From NCBI GenBank assembly GCA_034436355.1, contig DAOTVQ010000025.1:1-64000 (forward strand): a DNA stretch of 64,000 bases. Reading direction: 5' to 3'. Shown here piece after piece: positions 43,886 to 53,239 of the stretch. Made by a program: the position numbers and the translations under genes. This stretch comes from CP2-2F sp034436355 (GTDB lineage Bacteria > Chloroflexota > Anaerolineae > Aggregatilineales > UBA2796). Below the pieces are notes generated by a model that saw only the letters and a program-made list of their open reading frames with translations, was not told the DNA's origin and made no database searches. How positions within the stretch are numbered: position 1 is the stretch's first letter; the number at the start of each line of letters is the position of its first letter.

Positions 43886-43991
43886 GGGAAAATCCTTTCT
43901 AAAAAGCCTTTGGTGGCTATTATACCTATGCAATGCAATGCCCTTCTGTGCTAAGATGGGATGCTATGCTCTGGAAGACGGGATACCCTCA

Positions 43992-44531
43992 ATGGATTAT
44001 GCACAACTTTTGGCGCTTGCCCTGAACGACGTGCAGCAGGCTGATTTCACTGCTCTGCGTGAGGCATACACACACACGGCGCACTACGATCCCTACCGCA
44101 GCGGCGAGCAGGACGCAGCCTTGATCGCACTCATCCGCGCTGAGGATTGGTCGGCGGCGGCAGTCCGCTGTGAACACCTGATCGCTGCGGACTACCTGCA
44201 CGCGCCGCTGCACCTGATCATGACGCATATCTTTCAGCAGTTGGAAGATGAGACACGCGCCGGCTGGCACTTGCGCTTTGCACGCGGCTTGATCGGCTCG
44301 CTGCTCAGCTCTGGTGATGGGCGCACGCTTGAGACTGCCTTCAGGGTCATCACTGTGCGCGAAGAATACGAGCTGCTGCGCGCCCTGAGTTTGCAGGGAT
44401 TAGGGCAGCAGCTCGTCACCGAAGCTGATCGCTTCTACGATGTGCTGCGCGTGCGCGATGTCAACGGTGTGGAAGGCGAAATCTTTTTCGATGTGACGCC
44501 GATCCTCAAACACGCCAAGAAAGATGAGTAA
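43992..44531 (+). CDS. Hypothetical helical repeat protein
   Basis: The 179-residue protein is predicted mostly helical. Segments such as 'YAQLLALALNDVQQADFTAL', 'EDWSAAAVRCEHLIAADY' and 'LHLIMTHIFQQLEDETRAGWHLRF' resemble TPR-like or DUF4919-type helices. No catalytic motif is seen. The start at 43992 opens the conserved-looking part. An earlier in-frame ATG at 43959 is also possible. It stands alone between the 3-hydroxyacyl-CoA dehydrogenase (divergent) and the queuosine-precursor transporter. Confidence 0.65.
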   Translation: MDYAQLLALALNDVQQADFTALREAYTHTAHYDPYRSGEQDAALIALIRAEDWSAAAVRCEHLIAADYLHAPLHLIMTHIFQQLEDETRAGWHLRFARGLIGSLLSSGDGRTLETAFRVITVREEYELLRALSLQGLGQQLVTEADRFYDVLRVRDVNGVEGEIFFDVTPILKHAKKDE

Positions 44532-44646
44532 CTCTAGCCTAGCATTAGCCCTTTGCCCTATGCAATAATAGGGTGTGGCTGCGCGTGCCTGTTTTGCGCG
44601 AAGGCAGCCATTTTCGCAGCTTGTTGGGAGAGGACTGTATATCCTT

Positions 44647-45396
44647 ATGGCGATTTCAACCACTCAGCGCGCCTACCGTTACATTGATATTGTAACGGCG
44701 GCATTTGTGGCGGTGCTGCTCATCAGCAACATCGCCTCTACCAAAATTTTGGTGCTTGGTTCACTGACCTTTGATGGCGGCACGCTCTTGTTTCCACTCG
44801 CCTATATCTTTGGTGATATTCTGACCGAAGTCTACGGCTATAAGCGTGCGCGCCGCGTGATCTGGATCGGCTTCTTCTGGATTGCCGCAATGGCGATCAC
44901 GCTCTCAATCGTACAGGCGCTGCCGCCTGATCCTGCGTGGAATGCGCTGGAAGGCGTTCAAAACTGGACACGCGATAATAGCTTTGCTGCCATCCTAGGG
45001 CAGACGCCGCGCATTGTGATCGCCAGCTTGTTGGCATACTTCGGCGGTGAATTCATTAATTCGTTTGTGCTGGCAAAGATGAAAATCTGGACGAATGGGC
45101 GCCATTTGTGGGCGCGCACCATTGGCTCCACAATTGTTGGGCAGGCGGTGGATACTGGCGTCTTCGTGGTGATTGCCTTCCTGATCACACTGCCCATTGC
45201 TATTTTTGCGCCCGAAACAGCCTTGCCGCCTGAGCTGGTCTTGGCAATCTTCGTCTCTAACTATCTGTTCAAGGTTGGTATTGAGGTCTTGTTTACGCCG
45301 CTCACCTACCTGATCGTAAATTGGTTGAAGCGCGCCGAAAACGAAGACTACTACGACCGCGAGACGAACTTCAATCCATTTGTGCTTGGCAGCTAG
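44647..45396 (+). CDS. Queuosine precursor transporter (YhhQ family)
   Basis: The 249-residue membrane protein has about six helices and the family motifs LISNIASTKIL (near 21-31), 'PLAYIFGDILTEVYGYKRARRVIW' (key FGDILTEVYGYKRAR near 55-70), and WARTIGSTIVGQAVDT. These mark the vitamin-uptake-like YhhQ family, which imports preQ0 or preQ1 for queuosine synthesis. The ATG at 44647 gives the usual N-terminus, though GGGAGAGGA lies about 13 bases upstream, further than normal. The leader contains a GGCTGC / GCAGCC stem (about 44577-44610). It does not match the preQ1 riboswitch classes I could check by eye. Confidence 0.9.
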   Translation: MAISTTQRAYRYIDIVTAAFVAVLLISNIASTKILVLGSLTFDGGTLLFPLAYIFGDILTEVYGYKRARRVIWIGFFWIAAMAITLSIVQALPPDPAWNALEGVQNWTRDNSFAAILGQTPRIVIASLLAYFGGEFINSFVLAKMKIWTNGRHLWARTIGSTIVGQAVDTGVFVVIAFLITLPIAIFAPETALPPELVLAIFVSNYLFKVGIEVLFTPLTYLIVNWLKRAENEDYYDRETNFNPFVLGS

Positions 45397-45401
45397 GCAT
45401 C

Positions 45402-45437
45402 GGTGCGGCGGACATGCCACAACATATCCGCCGTACC
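45402..45437. terminator. Stem-loop between convergent genes
   Basis: GGTGCGGCGGA (45402-45412) and TCCGCCGTACC (45427-45437) form an 11-bp stem with one G-U pair. It sits between the transporter and the VWA gene ends. A bidirectional terminator is likely. Confidence 0.65.
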
Positions 45438-45458
45438 TTGTTATGCTCAGTAAGAGGC

Positions 45459-46217
45459 TTACGGCGTGAAGAAGCCTGCGTTGCTCTGAGTGACTTGGGC
45501 TTGGCTGGCACGCACCACACTGTTGGAGATCAGGTTGAGCGCACGGCGCACCTCTTGGGCGGTGTTGGCAGTCGTCAGCAGTGATGGGAAACCCATCTCC
45601 GCAGCAATCGGCGCAAAAGTGCTTTGATCGCCGAAGCCGACGAAGGCGAGTGTGTAAATCTCTTGGCGCAGCAGGTCTTGTGCCACCTGCTTTACCTGTG
45701 CGGCGCGGTGCGCGGATTGGTTATCCTCGCCATCGCTCAGCACCACCACAATGCAGCGCGTGCGGATGCCGCCATTCCGCAGTGCTTGCCCATAGCCAAC
45801 CAAGCCGGTGAAGGCATCTAGCGTCGCATCATAGAGTGCCGTCGCGCCATTGGGCGCGTAGTTTGCCGTGCTAAGCCGCGGCGCACGCGCCAGCGGCGTG
45901 TAGCCAAAAAGCAACTTTGGTGCATCAGCAAACGTCCATGCGCTCACCAAGATGCTATCGCGTGCTTTGGAGCTATCCAGCGCACGGATCATATCGTTAA
46001 AGGCGCTGATCACGGCACTTTGCACGCCGCTCATCGAGCCGCTTTCATCCAGCACCACCACCAGCAGCGTCACATCATCAGTGTTCAGGTCGTCCACTTG
46101 GGCGCCTACACAGCCCAAGCCAGTTTGCGCGTCCAGATTTTGCACCAGCATATCAACCGTTTGCTGGCTTAAGCCGCTGCGTGCGCTGCTTTGAAACAGG
46201 GAGTCGAGATCGCTCAT
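45459..46217 (-). CDS. VWA domain protein
   Basis: The 252-residue soluble protein is essentially one von Willebrand factor A domain with an intact MIDAS motif, DESGSMSGVQ (near 58-67). Further MIDAS residues are in 'GATALYDAT' (Thr) and 'VLSDGEDN' (Asp). No signal peptide or membrane segment is visible, so it is cytoplasmic. Similar stand-alone VWA proteins often accompany AAA ATPases, but none is adjacent here. The next gene upstream is a cysteine hydrolase 23 bases away. Confidence 0.85.
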   Translation of the reverse strand: MSDLDSLFQSSARSGLSQQTVDMLVQNLDAQTGLGCVGAQVDDLNTDDVTLLVVVLDESGSMSGVQSAVISAFNDMIRALDSSKARDSILVSAWTFADAPKLLFGYTPLARAPRLSTANYAPNGATALYDATLDAFTGLVGYGQALRNGGIRTRCIVVVLSDGEDNQSAHRAAQVKQVAQDLLRQEIYTLAFVGFGDQSTFAPIAAEMGFPSLLTTANTAQEVRRALNLISNSVVRASQAQVTQSNAGFFTP

Positions 46218-46240
46218 GATTGATGTTCCTTTCCAAATGC

Positions 46241-47158
46241 CTAGCCGATTGCTTCCGTAGATTTCACAAGGCGCATTCCCTGTGCTGCCATTTCGCCAAG
46301 CCGCTGCTCGGTGGATTGCTCAAAGCCGGGGATAGACGATGTGCAGTCATCCAAAAAGCGCAGTTTGGCAATCACATCTGGCTGAGAGGCGAAATAGCGC
46401 AGCACCGAGTTCATGGTTGCCAACACGCAGTGGCTGCGCGCCTCACCCGCCACATAGATCAGATCAAAGCTGGCGACCACTTCCAAAAAGCGCGTATTCA
46501 AGCCGCCTTCAGGGTGCTTGGCATACTTCACTTCTGGCTCAACTACAGAGTAAAACTCGGTGTGGGCGATGGTGCCTTTGGTCAAGTAGGTTGGTTGTGC
46601 GGTGCGTGCGCCGCTGTGATACATGATCGCCTCTGAGAGGGCAGGCAGCAGCGCACGCCCTGCTGTGCCTTCCATGCAGTGGAAGGGCCAAATCATAAGC
46701 TGCTTTTTGCCCACCTTTTCAAGTTCTTCGACATACTGCACCGACCACAGCGGCTCGGTGACGGGCATCCACACACCTTTGGAGACATCTTCCGCCGTAA
46801 TGATGGTATAGGGCGCGGGACGCTCACCTTTGGCGTTGCGCCACCAGGTAGGATAGAAGATTTGGAAGGGCGTGTGTGTATCCAACGAGGCGGTGATCTG
46901 CGTGATATGGTGGACGTTGCGGTAAATCCACTCGATGGTGCGCTGCGCGTCTTCCACCGCGCCGGGGACAGGCAGGCGTCCGAGTGGTGCGGGCAGGATA
47001 AAATCATTCTGCATATCCACCAACCAGAGCAGCACACGCGGACGGTCTGCACTGGCAGCGGACTTAAAATCAGCAACGCCCGCCTCGTAAGCGCGCTGGA
47101 GGTCGGGTTCGTAAATCTGCCCGACCTGCTTGGGATTGTAGAAAGATGGGTAGCTCAT
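46241..47158 (-). CDS. Isochorismatase/nicotinamidase-like cysteine hydrolase
   Basis: The 305-residue protein has the superfamily's catalytic Asp in LLWLVDMQNDF (near 47), a WPFHCMEGTAG segment (near 180-190) resembling the nicotinamidase WPxHC motif, and the nucleophile Cys in VAGEARSHCVLATM (near 258). At 305 residues it is longer than typical nicotinamidases (about 210), with extra N-terminal sequence and an insertion. Nicotinamide or a related amide is a possible substrate. It lies 23 bases upstream of the VWA gene, likely in one message. Confidence 0.8.
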   Translation of the reverse strand: MSYPSFYNPKQVGQIYEPDLQRAYEAGVADFKSAASADRPRVLLWLVDMQNDFILPAPLGRLPVPGAVEDAQRTIEWIYRNVHHITQITASLDTHTPFQIFYPTWWRNAKGERPAPYTIITAEDVSKGVWMPVTEPLWSVQYVEELEKVGKKQLMIWPFHCMEGTAGRALLPALSEAIMYHSGARTAQPTYLTKGTIAHTEFYSVVEPEVKYAKHPEGGLNTRFLEVVASFDLIYVAGEARSHCVLATMNSVLRYFASQPDVIAKLRFLDDCTSSIPGFEQSTEQRLGEMAAQGMRLVKSTEAIG

Positions 47159-47238
47159 GGGTAACTCCTTTTGCTTGAAAAGTTACCCATGATTGTATGG
47201 ATTGTGGCGCTGTGCGTAACTCCTAAGATTTAGGGCGA

Positions 47239-48894
47239 TCAGCGCGACCAAGCTGCAAACCACAGCGGCGCGGCTGCACTGGTACCTTGCAGTGCTAGGC
47301 GGCGTGCGGCAAAACGCGCTTCAGAGAGCAGCGGCACGACAGGAAACGTGCCATTTTCGCCAAAGTAGAGCGCCTCTGCCTGTGCGATGCTGCCAGCACG
47401 CACTTCGAGATCGGGCTGCAAGAGCGCCATATCTACCAGTTGATCTGCCTCGCCGCACGGCACATAGCTTTTGAGGAAGCCATAGCGACAGTGGATGCCA
47501 TCGCCTGCCCAAGCCGTCACATCCAAGTGATCGGGCGTCCATGTATAGAGCCACATATGCGGGCGGATCGGGTCAGTGCTGCGGATGGTGCTGAAGGTGC
47601 CATCGGCAAGGCGGCGCACGCCTTCGGCACTGCGCTTCACCACGCGGAAACTCGAGGTTGGGCAGCCCAGATTCGCCTGCCACTGCGCCAAGAGCGCGTT
47701 GGCAAGCGCCTCCATCAGCGGCGTGTCTTCAATGACCAGATCAACCCGTTCGGGCAAACGGCAATTAGCGTAACCCGCCGCCGTAAGCTGCGCCTTTGCC
47801 GCCTCTGGCGCAAAAACGCCCGCCTCTGGCAGTAAGCGTACATCCGCAGCGGCAGCCGTCGTTAGCCGCCAGGTCGGCTGCACCGCGCCGATGGCAGCCG
47901 CTAGGGCATTCCGATCTATGGCGAGCGCTAAGGCACGCCGAAAGGACTCATTCAACGTGATAGGACGTTCGGCGGCAAAGCCGAGCAGGGTGACCGCAGG
48001 GCTTGGCGCGCTGATGATAAAATCGGGCGTTGTGGCGGCAAGGCGTGCCGCGCCATTCCGATCCAGACGGGCAAAATCGGCGTTGAGTCCTGTGAACAGG
48101 TCGGGAATAGCGTCCGCTGTGGCAAAGGTGATCGTCACCTGCTGAAGGCTGCCCGTCTGTTCGTGCCAAAACGGATTGCGCAGCAAGGTGAGGCGCTCTG
48201 CATCGCGTGCGGCAAGCGCGTAAGCACCGCTGGAGAGCATGACGTTTGGGATTGCCCAATCACCGCCGTTTGACGCTAAGCCAACCGACTCACGCGGGAC
48301 GGGGCGGAACTCAGGCAGTGTGAGCAGGTAAGGCAGCATCGGCGCGGGAAATTCCAGCCGCAGGCTGAGCGTTCGCGCATTGACGACTCGTGCGCCTAAC
48401 TCACGGGCGATGAACACATCATCCACCAAGAGTGGGTTTGCTGTGGCAATCTTGCGGCAGCCGCTGATGATGAAGACCGTTTTGGCAACCGGATTCGGAA
48501 TGGCAGCATCACAGGCGCGCCGTAAGCCGAACACAAAATCGCCGGCGACAATTGGGCGGACTGCCTCGACCTTGCCCGCCTGAACGCGCACCCACTGCGC
48601 CTCATCGCGCAAGGTGAACGTCCATTCCAACCCATCGGCACTCACAGACCAAGTTTCAGCAAGAGCAGGCACGACCTGATTCGTGAGCGGATCGTGGCGT
48701 GTTAACCCTGCGAACAGATTCTCGACGATATCGCGCCCGCTTAAGTCGGTTGGTGCCAGCGCCACAGGGTCGAGCGTGCCGAACGGTGGCAGCAGCACGT
48801 TTGCCGAAATGGTTTGAGCAGTGTTCAGCGTGTTTGGCAGCAGCAGCGCCGCCAACAAGCAGAACGCAAGGGTCACTCTTAGAGCGTATCGCAT
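47239..48894 (-). CDS. ABC transporter substrate-binding protein, family 5
   Basis: The 551-residue SBP_bac_5 protein of the peptide/nickel/oligosaccharide type has a signal peptide (1-24). Motifs include 'LDPVALAPTDLSGRDIVENLFAGL' (key part VENLFAGLTRHDP) and 'AETWSVSADGLEWTFTLRDEAQW' (key SADGLEWTFTLRD near 77-89). The C-terminal lobe ends FPVVPLLSEARFAARR. No permease or ATPase is next to it. The ATG at 48894 opens the signal peptide; a start at 48942 would overlap the upstream VOC gene end. No good ribosome site is visible. Confidence 0.85.
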   Translation of the reverse strand: MRYALRVTLAFCLLAALLLPNTLNTAQTISANVLLPPFGTLDPVALAPTDLSGRDIVENLFAGLTRHDPLTNQVVPALAETWSVSADGLEWTFTLRDEAQWVRVQAGKVEAVRPIVAGDFVFGLRRACDAAIPNPVAKTVFIISGCRKIATANPLLVDDVFIARELGARVVNARTLSLRLEFPAPMLPYLLTLPEFRPVPRESVGLASNGGDWAIPNVMLSSGAYALAARDAERLTLLRNPFWHEQTGSLQQVTITFATADAIPDLFTGLNADFARLDRNGAARLAATTPDFIISAPSPAVTLLGFAAERPITLNESFRRALALAIDRNALAAAIGAVQPTWRLTTAAAADVRLLPEAGVFAPEAAKAQLTAAGYANCRLPERVDLVIEDTPLMEALANALLAQWQANLGCPTSSFRVVKRSAEGVRRLADGTFSTIRSTDPIRPHMWLYTWTPDHLDVTAWAGDGIHCRYGFLKSYVPCGEADQLVDMALLQPDLEVRAGSIAQAEALYFGENGTFPVVPLLSEARFAARRLALQGTSAAAPLWFAAWSR

Positions 48895-48910
48895 GGTGAG
48901 GTGGTTGGCT

Positions 48911-49330
48911 TTAGAGATGTGATTTGCGCGTATCGGTGCCATCGCCCGTCGTCATCAGTTGGCGCTTCACGCCGTAGTTTGGCTCGTAGAAGTGCAAGTG
49001 CGTGCCAGTCGGATCAATGATCTCGAAATATTGAACGTTGCCGCCATACCAATCGCCCCATGCCTCAACGGTTAGTTCGCCACAGGCAACGCCGAGTGCG
49101 GTCAAGCGCTCGTGTTCAAGGGCAACATGCGGTAAGTGCATCCGCATCAGGGCAACAGCGCTGGGCGGATGTTGCTCATCGGCGCGCACAAAGTGCAGCC
49201 AGCCGTTGGATGCCCAGCGGACGGTGAACATGCCCTCCTGGGCATCGAAGGCGACACTGGGGAAGATACGGCGGTAGAACGCCTCGACTTCAGGTAAGTG
49301 ATCGGTGTAAATCACAGTGTGAACGTGCAT
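48911..49330 (-). CDS. VOC family protein (glyoxalase-like)
   Basis: The 139-residue single VOC domain opens with VIYTDHLPEVEAFYRRIF and closes with YFEIIDPTGTHLHFYEP, the paired beta-alpha-beta signatures of glyoxalase/dioxygenase-like proteins. Potential metal residues (His, Glu) are present but the substrate is unknown. The upstream AAGGAG-like GGGAGGAG lies 7 bases before the ATG. A binding-protein gene follows 16 bases after its stop. Confidence 0.88.
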   Translation of the reverse strand: MHVHTVIYTDHLPEVEAFYRRIFPSVAFDAQEGMFTVRWASNGWLHFVRADEQHPPSAVALMRMHLPHVALEHERLTALGVACGELTVEAWGDWYGGNVQYFEIIDPTGTHLHFYEPNYGVKRQLMTTGDGTDTRKSHL

Positions 49331-49465
49331 AAGAAACTCCTCCCGTTGGGAAAGGGTTAGGGTGTGTGCTTCGCTGTTGCCCTAAGCCTAACCATTCAGA
49401 GGCAAATTGGCAACCTGCCCCTAGCCTACGCTTGCGGCACGATTCACGATGCCACACACCCACCA

Positions 49466-49494
49466 TTGTGCAGAAGGCGCGGCATGGGTATAGT
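49466..49494 (+). promoter_or_regulatory. Promoter of the gatA unit
   Basis: TTGTGC (49466-49471) and TATAGT (49489-49494) have a 17-base spacer, 43 bases before gatA. The -10 overlaps GGGTATA (49486-49492), whose inverted copy TATACCC occurs at 49521-49527. The rest of 49331-49537 holds nothing recognisable. Confidence 0.55.
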
Positions 49495-49537
49495 TATAGG
49501 CGGTATCCCAACAGGCACGATATACCCGTAAAACCGC

Positions 49538-51004
49538 ATGACTCTGACCGAATTGACACTAACAGAGGCGCTTACCCAACTGCGTGCGCGCCAGATTAGC
49601 GCCGTAGAGCTGACACAGGCACACCTTGATCGAATCGCCGCCCTAGAGCCGCGCCTTGGCGCTTACCTCACCCTGACGCCCGAACGCGCCCTAGCCCAAG
49701 CCCACCAAGCCGATGCGCGCCGTGCCAACGGCGAAGATGCACCGCTGCTTGGCATTCCGCTGGGCGTGAAAGATGTGCTATGCACAGAAGGCGTGCCAAC
49801 CACTGCCGGTTCGCGCATTTTGGAAGGCTTTGTGCCGCCCTATACGGCAACCGTCGTGCAGCGCCTGTTTGCCAGCGGCGCAATCATGCTTGGCAAGACC
49901 AACACCGATGAATTTGCGATGGGTTCTTCGACTGAAAACAGCGCCTACCACGTCACGCGCAATCCGCACCGCTTGGATCGCATTCCCGGCGGCAGCAGTG
50001 GCGGCAGTGCGGCAGCCGTTGCCGCAGGCTTGGCGATGGGCGCGCTCGGCTCGGATACTGGTGGCTCAGTTCGCCAGCCGGCAGCCATGTGCGGCGTGGT
50101 TGGCATTAAGCCCAGCTATGGGCGCGTCTCGCGCTATGGCTTGATTGCCTTCGCCTCATCGCTGGATCAGGTTGGCACCTTTGGGCGCACTGTGCGGGAT
50201 GCTGCTACGTTGCTACAGGTCATCGCCGGTCACGATCCGATGGATTCAACCAGCGTGGATGCGCCTGTGCCAGACTACAGCGCCGCGCTGACCGGTGAGG
50301 TAAAAGGCTTGCGAATCGGCGTGCCGAAGGAATATTTCATCAGCGGCATTCAGCCTGAGGTCGAGGCAGCCGTGCGTGCTGCGATTGCCAAACTGGAAGC
50401 ACTCGGCGCAGAAATCCGTGAAGTGAGCCTGCCTCACACCGATTACGGCTTGCCGATCTATTACCTGATCGCGCCAGCAGAGGCGAGCGCTAACCTTGCC
50501 CGCTTTGACGGTGTGCGCTATGGTGCGCGCCAAACAGACGGACGCGGCATGTGGGAAATGTACCGCAACACACGTGGACACGGCTTTGGCAAAGAGGTGA
50601 AGCGGCGCATCATGCTTGGCACCTATGCACTTTCGGCTGGCTACTATGACGCCTACTACCTAAAGGCACAGAAAGGGCGCACGCTCATCAAGCGTGATTT
50701 TGACCGCGCCTTTGCCGAAGTAGACGTGATCGCCACACCGACCGCGCCGCGCACTGCCTTCCGCATTGGCGAAAAGGTGGATGATCCGCTGCAAATGTAC
50801 CTTGAAGATGTGTTCACGCTGCCGATCAACCTTGCTGGCATCTGCGGCATCAGCCTGCCGTGCGGCTATGATGCCGAAAATCTGCCCATCGGCTTGCAGA
50901 TTCTGGCACCTGCCTTTGGCGAAGAAAAAGCCTTGCGTGCCGCCTATGCCTATGAGCAAAGCACCGAATGGTACAAGCGCACGCCTGCTTTTGTCGAAAA
51001 TTAA
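49538..51004 (+). CDS. gatA: Asp-tRNA(Asn)/Glu-tRNA(Gln) amidotransferase subunit A
   Basis: This is the glutaminase subunit of the GatCAB complex, which converts misacylated Glu-tRNA(Gln) or Asp-tRNA(Asn). The 488 residues match the family. The Ser-cisSer-Lys triad is present, with Lys in GVKDVLCTEG (near 77), and the Ser residues in GGSSGGSAAAVAAG (near 152-165) and SDTGGSVRQPA (near 170-180). The C-terminal 'PIGLQILAPAFGEEKAL' is typical. It heads a four-gene plus-strand cluster. Neither gatB nor gatC is in the window. Confidence 0.95.
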   Translation: MTLTELTLTEALTQLRARQISAVELTQAHLDRIAALEPRLGAYLTLTPERALAQAHQADARRANGEDAPLLGIPLGVKDVLCTEGVPTTAGSRILEGFVPPYTATVVQRLFASGAIMLGKTNTDEFAMGSSTENSAYHVTRNPHRLDRIPGGSSGGSAAAVAAGLAMGALGSDTGGSVRQPAAMCGVVGIKPSYGRVSRYGLIAFASSLDQVGTFGRTVRDAATLLQVIAGHDPMDSTSVDAPVPDYSAALTGEVKGLRIGVPKEYFISGIQPEVEAAVRAAIAKLEALGAEIREVSLPHTDYGLPIYYLIAPAEASANLARFDGVRYGARQTDGRGMWEMYRNTRGHGFGKEVKRRIMLGTYALSAGYYDAYYLKAQKGRTLIKRDFDRAFAEVDVIATPTAPRTAFRIGEKVDDPLQMYLEDVFTLPINLAGICGISLPCGYDAENLPIGLQILAPAFGEEKALRAAYAYEQSTEWYKRTPAFVEN

Positions 51005-51070
51005 TCCGTGCTGCACAGTGCTGTTGGCTGTGCAGCCTTCTTAGAAAAACCGAAGGAGTCTTCATTCATC

Positions 51071-52066
51071 ATGAAAGTTGTTATCCCGTTGGCAGGCTTT
51101 GGCACGCGCCTGCGCCCGCACACCTTCACCAAGCCCAAGCCGCTGATCAACGTGGCAGGCAAAGCCGTGCTGGGGCATCTGCTGGATAAACTTGCCGCGC
51201 TGGACGTCGAAGAATATATTTTTATCGTTGGCTACCTGGGCGATCAGGTGGAGTCCTATGTGCGGGCTAACTATCCGATCAAAGCGCGCTTCGTCGAGCA
51301 GACCGAGATGCTTGGTCAGGCACACGCTATTTATCTTGCCAAAGACTATCTCCAAACGGATACACCAGTCTTTGTCATCTTTGTGGATACACTTTTCGAG
51401 GCAGACCTGACCAACCTTCAGCAGCCCAATAGCGATGCCGTGATCTTTGTCAAGGAAGTAGATGATCCACGTCCGTTTGGTGTTGTTTCGCTCAACGCGC
51501 AAGGCGAGATCACGCGCTTTGTTGAAAAACCTGCCACTATGGAAAATAAGTTGGTGGTGGTTGGCTTATATTATTTTGCCCGCAGCCTGCCGCTGCTTGG
51601 CGCCATTGAGCAGCTTATGGCGCGCAAGATCATGACCAAGAACGAGTTCTTCCTTGCAGACGCCATGCAGCTTATGGTGCAGGACGGCTTGAAGTTCCAT
51701 ACACGGCAAGTCTCCGAGTGGTTGGACTGCGGCAGACCAGATACTGTCTTAGAGACGAACCGCTATTTGTTGCAGCATGGGCATGATAACAGCGCGCAGG
51801 TTGTCCACCATCCACAGACGATCATTATTCCGCCCGTGCGGATCGATCCCTCAGCGCGCATCAGCCGTTCGGTGATCGGACCTTACGTGACAATTGCTGC
51901 CAACGCGGTGATCGAGGATTGCCTGATTCACGATAGCATTATTGAAGAAGACGCCTTTTGCAAAGATACCTTGCTGGCACAAAGCCTTGTTGGGCGCAAT
52001 GCGCGAGTGGAGGGGCGTTTCCGTGCCGTTAACGTCGGTGATTCATCTGTGTTGGGCTTTGCATAA
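51071..52066 (+). CDS. Sugar-1-phosphate nucleotidyltransferase
   Basis: The 331-residue protein has an N-terminal nucleotidyltransferase domain with the signature PLAGFGTRLRPHTFTKPKPL (near 5-24) and a metal Asp in VIFVDTLFEADL. A left-handed beta-helix segment (from about 255) has 'ISRSVIGPYVTIAANAVIEDCLI'-type hexapeptides (key VIGPYVTIAANA). It probably makes dTDP- or another NDP-sugar. The nucleotide and sugar cannot be fixed by sight. The start at 51071 gives the standard N-terminus; AAGGAG lies about 13 bases upstream. Confidence 0.88.
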   Translation: MKVVIPLAGFGTRLRPHTFTKPKPLINVAGKAVLGHLLDKLAALDVEEYIFIVGYLGDQVESYVRANYPIKARFVEQTEMLGQAHAIYLAKDYLQTDTPVFVIFVDTLFEADLTNLQQPNSDAVIFVKEVDDPRPFGVVSLNAQGEITRFVEKPATMENKLVVVGLYYFARSLPLLGAIEQLMARKIMTKNEFFLADAMQLMVQDGLKFHTRQVSEWLDCGRPDTVLETNRYLLQHGHDNSAQVVHHPQTIIIPPVRIDPSARISRSVIGPYVTIAANAVIEDCLIHDSIIEEDAFCKDTLLAQSLVGRNARVEGRFRAVNVGDSSVLGFA

Positions 52067-52078
52067 AGGGCAGTGAGC

Positions 52079-53239
52079 ATGAGAGACTTTATTGCGCAGC
52101 GTGTGCGCGCCGTGCCGCCTTCAGGCATTCGGCGCTTCTTCGATATTGCCGCCACAATGGACGATGTGATCTCACTCGGCATTGGCGAACCTGATTTCAC
52201 CACACCGCCCACCTTGCTCAACGCGGGTATTCAATCTCTGCAACAAGGCGGCACGCACTATACCAGCAATTCGGGCATTTACGAGCTGCGCGTTGCCCTA
52301 TCTGGCTACATTGCGCGTTTATACGGAATCGAATATCACCCTGAAAACGAACTGCTGATCACGGTTGGCGTGAGCGAAGCGCTCTACCTTGTGCTGACCG
52401 CCATTTTGGATCAGGGCGACGAAGTGATTGTCCCTGAGCCGTGCTTTGTTGCCTATATGCCGGAAGTTTCGCTTGCCGGTGGCGTGCCTGTGCCTGTGCC
52501 AACCTTCGCCGCCGATGATTTTCAGGTGACAGCAGAGCGAATCGCTGAGAAAATTACGCCGCGCACCAAAGCGATCCTGATCGGTTATCCCAATAATCCG
52601 ACGGGTGCGGTGATGAGCCGCGAACGCCTGCTGGAGATCGGTCAGCTTGCCGAAAAGCACGATCTGCTAGTCATCTCTGATGAGATTTATGATCGGTTGG
52701 TCTATGGTGTGCCACACACCCAGTTTGCAACGCTGCCGAATATGCGCGAGCGCACCGTTGTGCTGAGCGGCTTCAGCAAAAGCCACGCCATGACGGGCTG
52801 GCGCATTGGCTACGCGGCGGGCAACGCCGAGATCATCAGCATGATGCGGAAAATTCATCAGTATACGATTATGTCCGCGCCGACGACCGCACAAGAGGCG
52901 CTGCTGATGGCGCTGGACACCAGCGAGCCAGATGTTGAGGCGATGCGCGCCGAATATGATCGCCGCCGCAAGCTGATCGTGAGTGGCTTCAACGCGCTTG
53001 GGCTGCCCTGCTTCGAGCCACGCGGCGCCTTCTACGCCTTCCCGAATATTGCGGCAAGCGGCATGGATGAAAACACTTTTGCCGAGCGCCTGCTGCAAGA
53101 GGAGCGCGTGGCAATGGTGCCGGGCAGCGCCTTTGGGCAGAGCGGTGCAGGCTTTGTGCGCGCCAGCTACGCGGCTGCCTACGAAAAGATCGAGCGGGCG
53201 CTAGAACGCTTGGCGCGCTTTATGCAGCGGCATGGGTAA
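52079..53239 (+). CDS. Class I/II aminotransferase (aspartate-type)
   Basis: The 386-residue PLP enzyme of fold type I has 'SLGIGEPDFTTP' near the start, YPNNPTGAVMS (near 167-177), the Asp-Tyr pair in ISDEIYDRLVYG, and the Schiff-base Lys in SGFSKSHAMTGWRIGY (near 230-245). A C-terminal 'GSAFGQSGAGFVRASYA' completes the fold. It most resembles aspartate/aromatic aminotransferases of the Ib type. An in-frame GTG at 52073 is also possible. The stop overlaps the thioesterase start by 8 bases, so translation is coupled. Confidence 0.9.
   Translation: MRDFIAQRVRAVPPSGIRRFFDIAATMDDVISLGIGEPDFTTPPTLLNAGIQSLQQGGTHYTSNSGIYELRVALSGYIARLYGIEYHPENELLITVGVSEALYLVLTAILDQGDEVIVPEPCFVAYMPEVSLAGGVPVPVPTFAADDFQVTAERIAEKITPRTKAILIGYPNNPTGAVMSRERLLEIGQLAEKHDLLVISDEIYDRLVYGVPHTQFATLPNMRERTVVLSGFSKSHAMTGWRIGYAAGNAEIISMMRKIHQYTIMSAPTTAQEALLMALDTSEPDVEAMRAEYDRRRKLIVSGFNALGLPCFEPRGAFYAFPNIAASGMDENTFAERLLQEERVAMVPGSAFGQSGAGFVRASYAAAYEKIERALERLARFMQRHG

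Noticed and set aside
44560..44646. Possible preQ1 riboswitch before the queuosine-precursor transporter
   Set aside because: The leader has a GGCTGC/GCAGCC stem but lacks the short conserved loop and A-rich tail of preQ1-I, and the layout of preQ1-II is not recognisable.
49486..49527. T-box or attenuator before gatA
   Set aside because: Only a 7-base inverted repeat is present; there is no T-box sequence or terminator/antiterminator pair.
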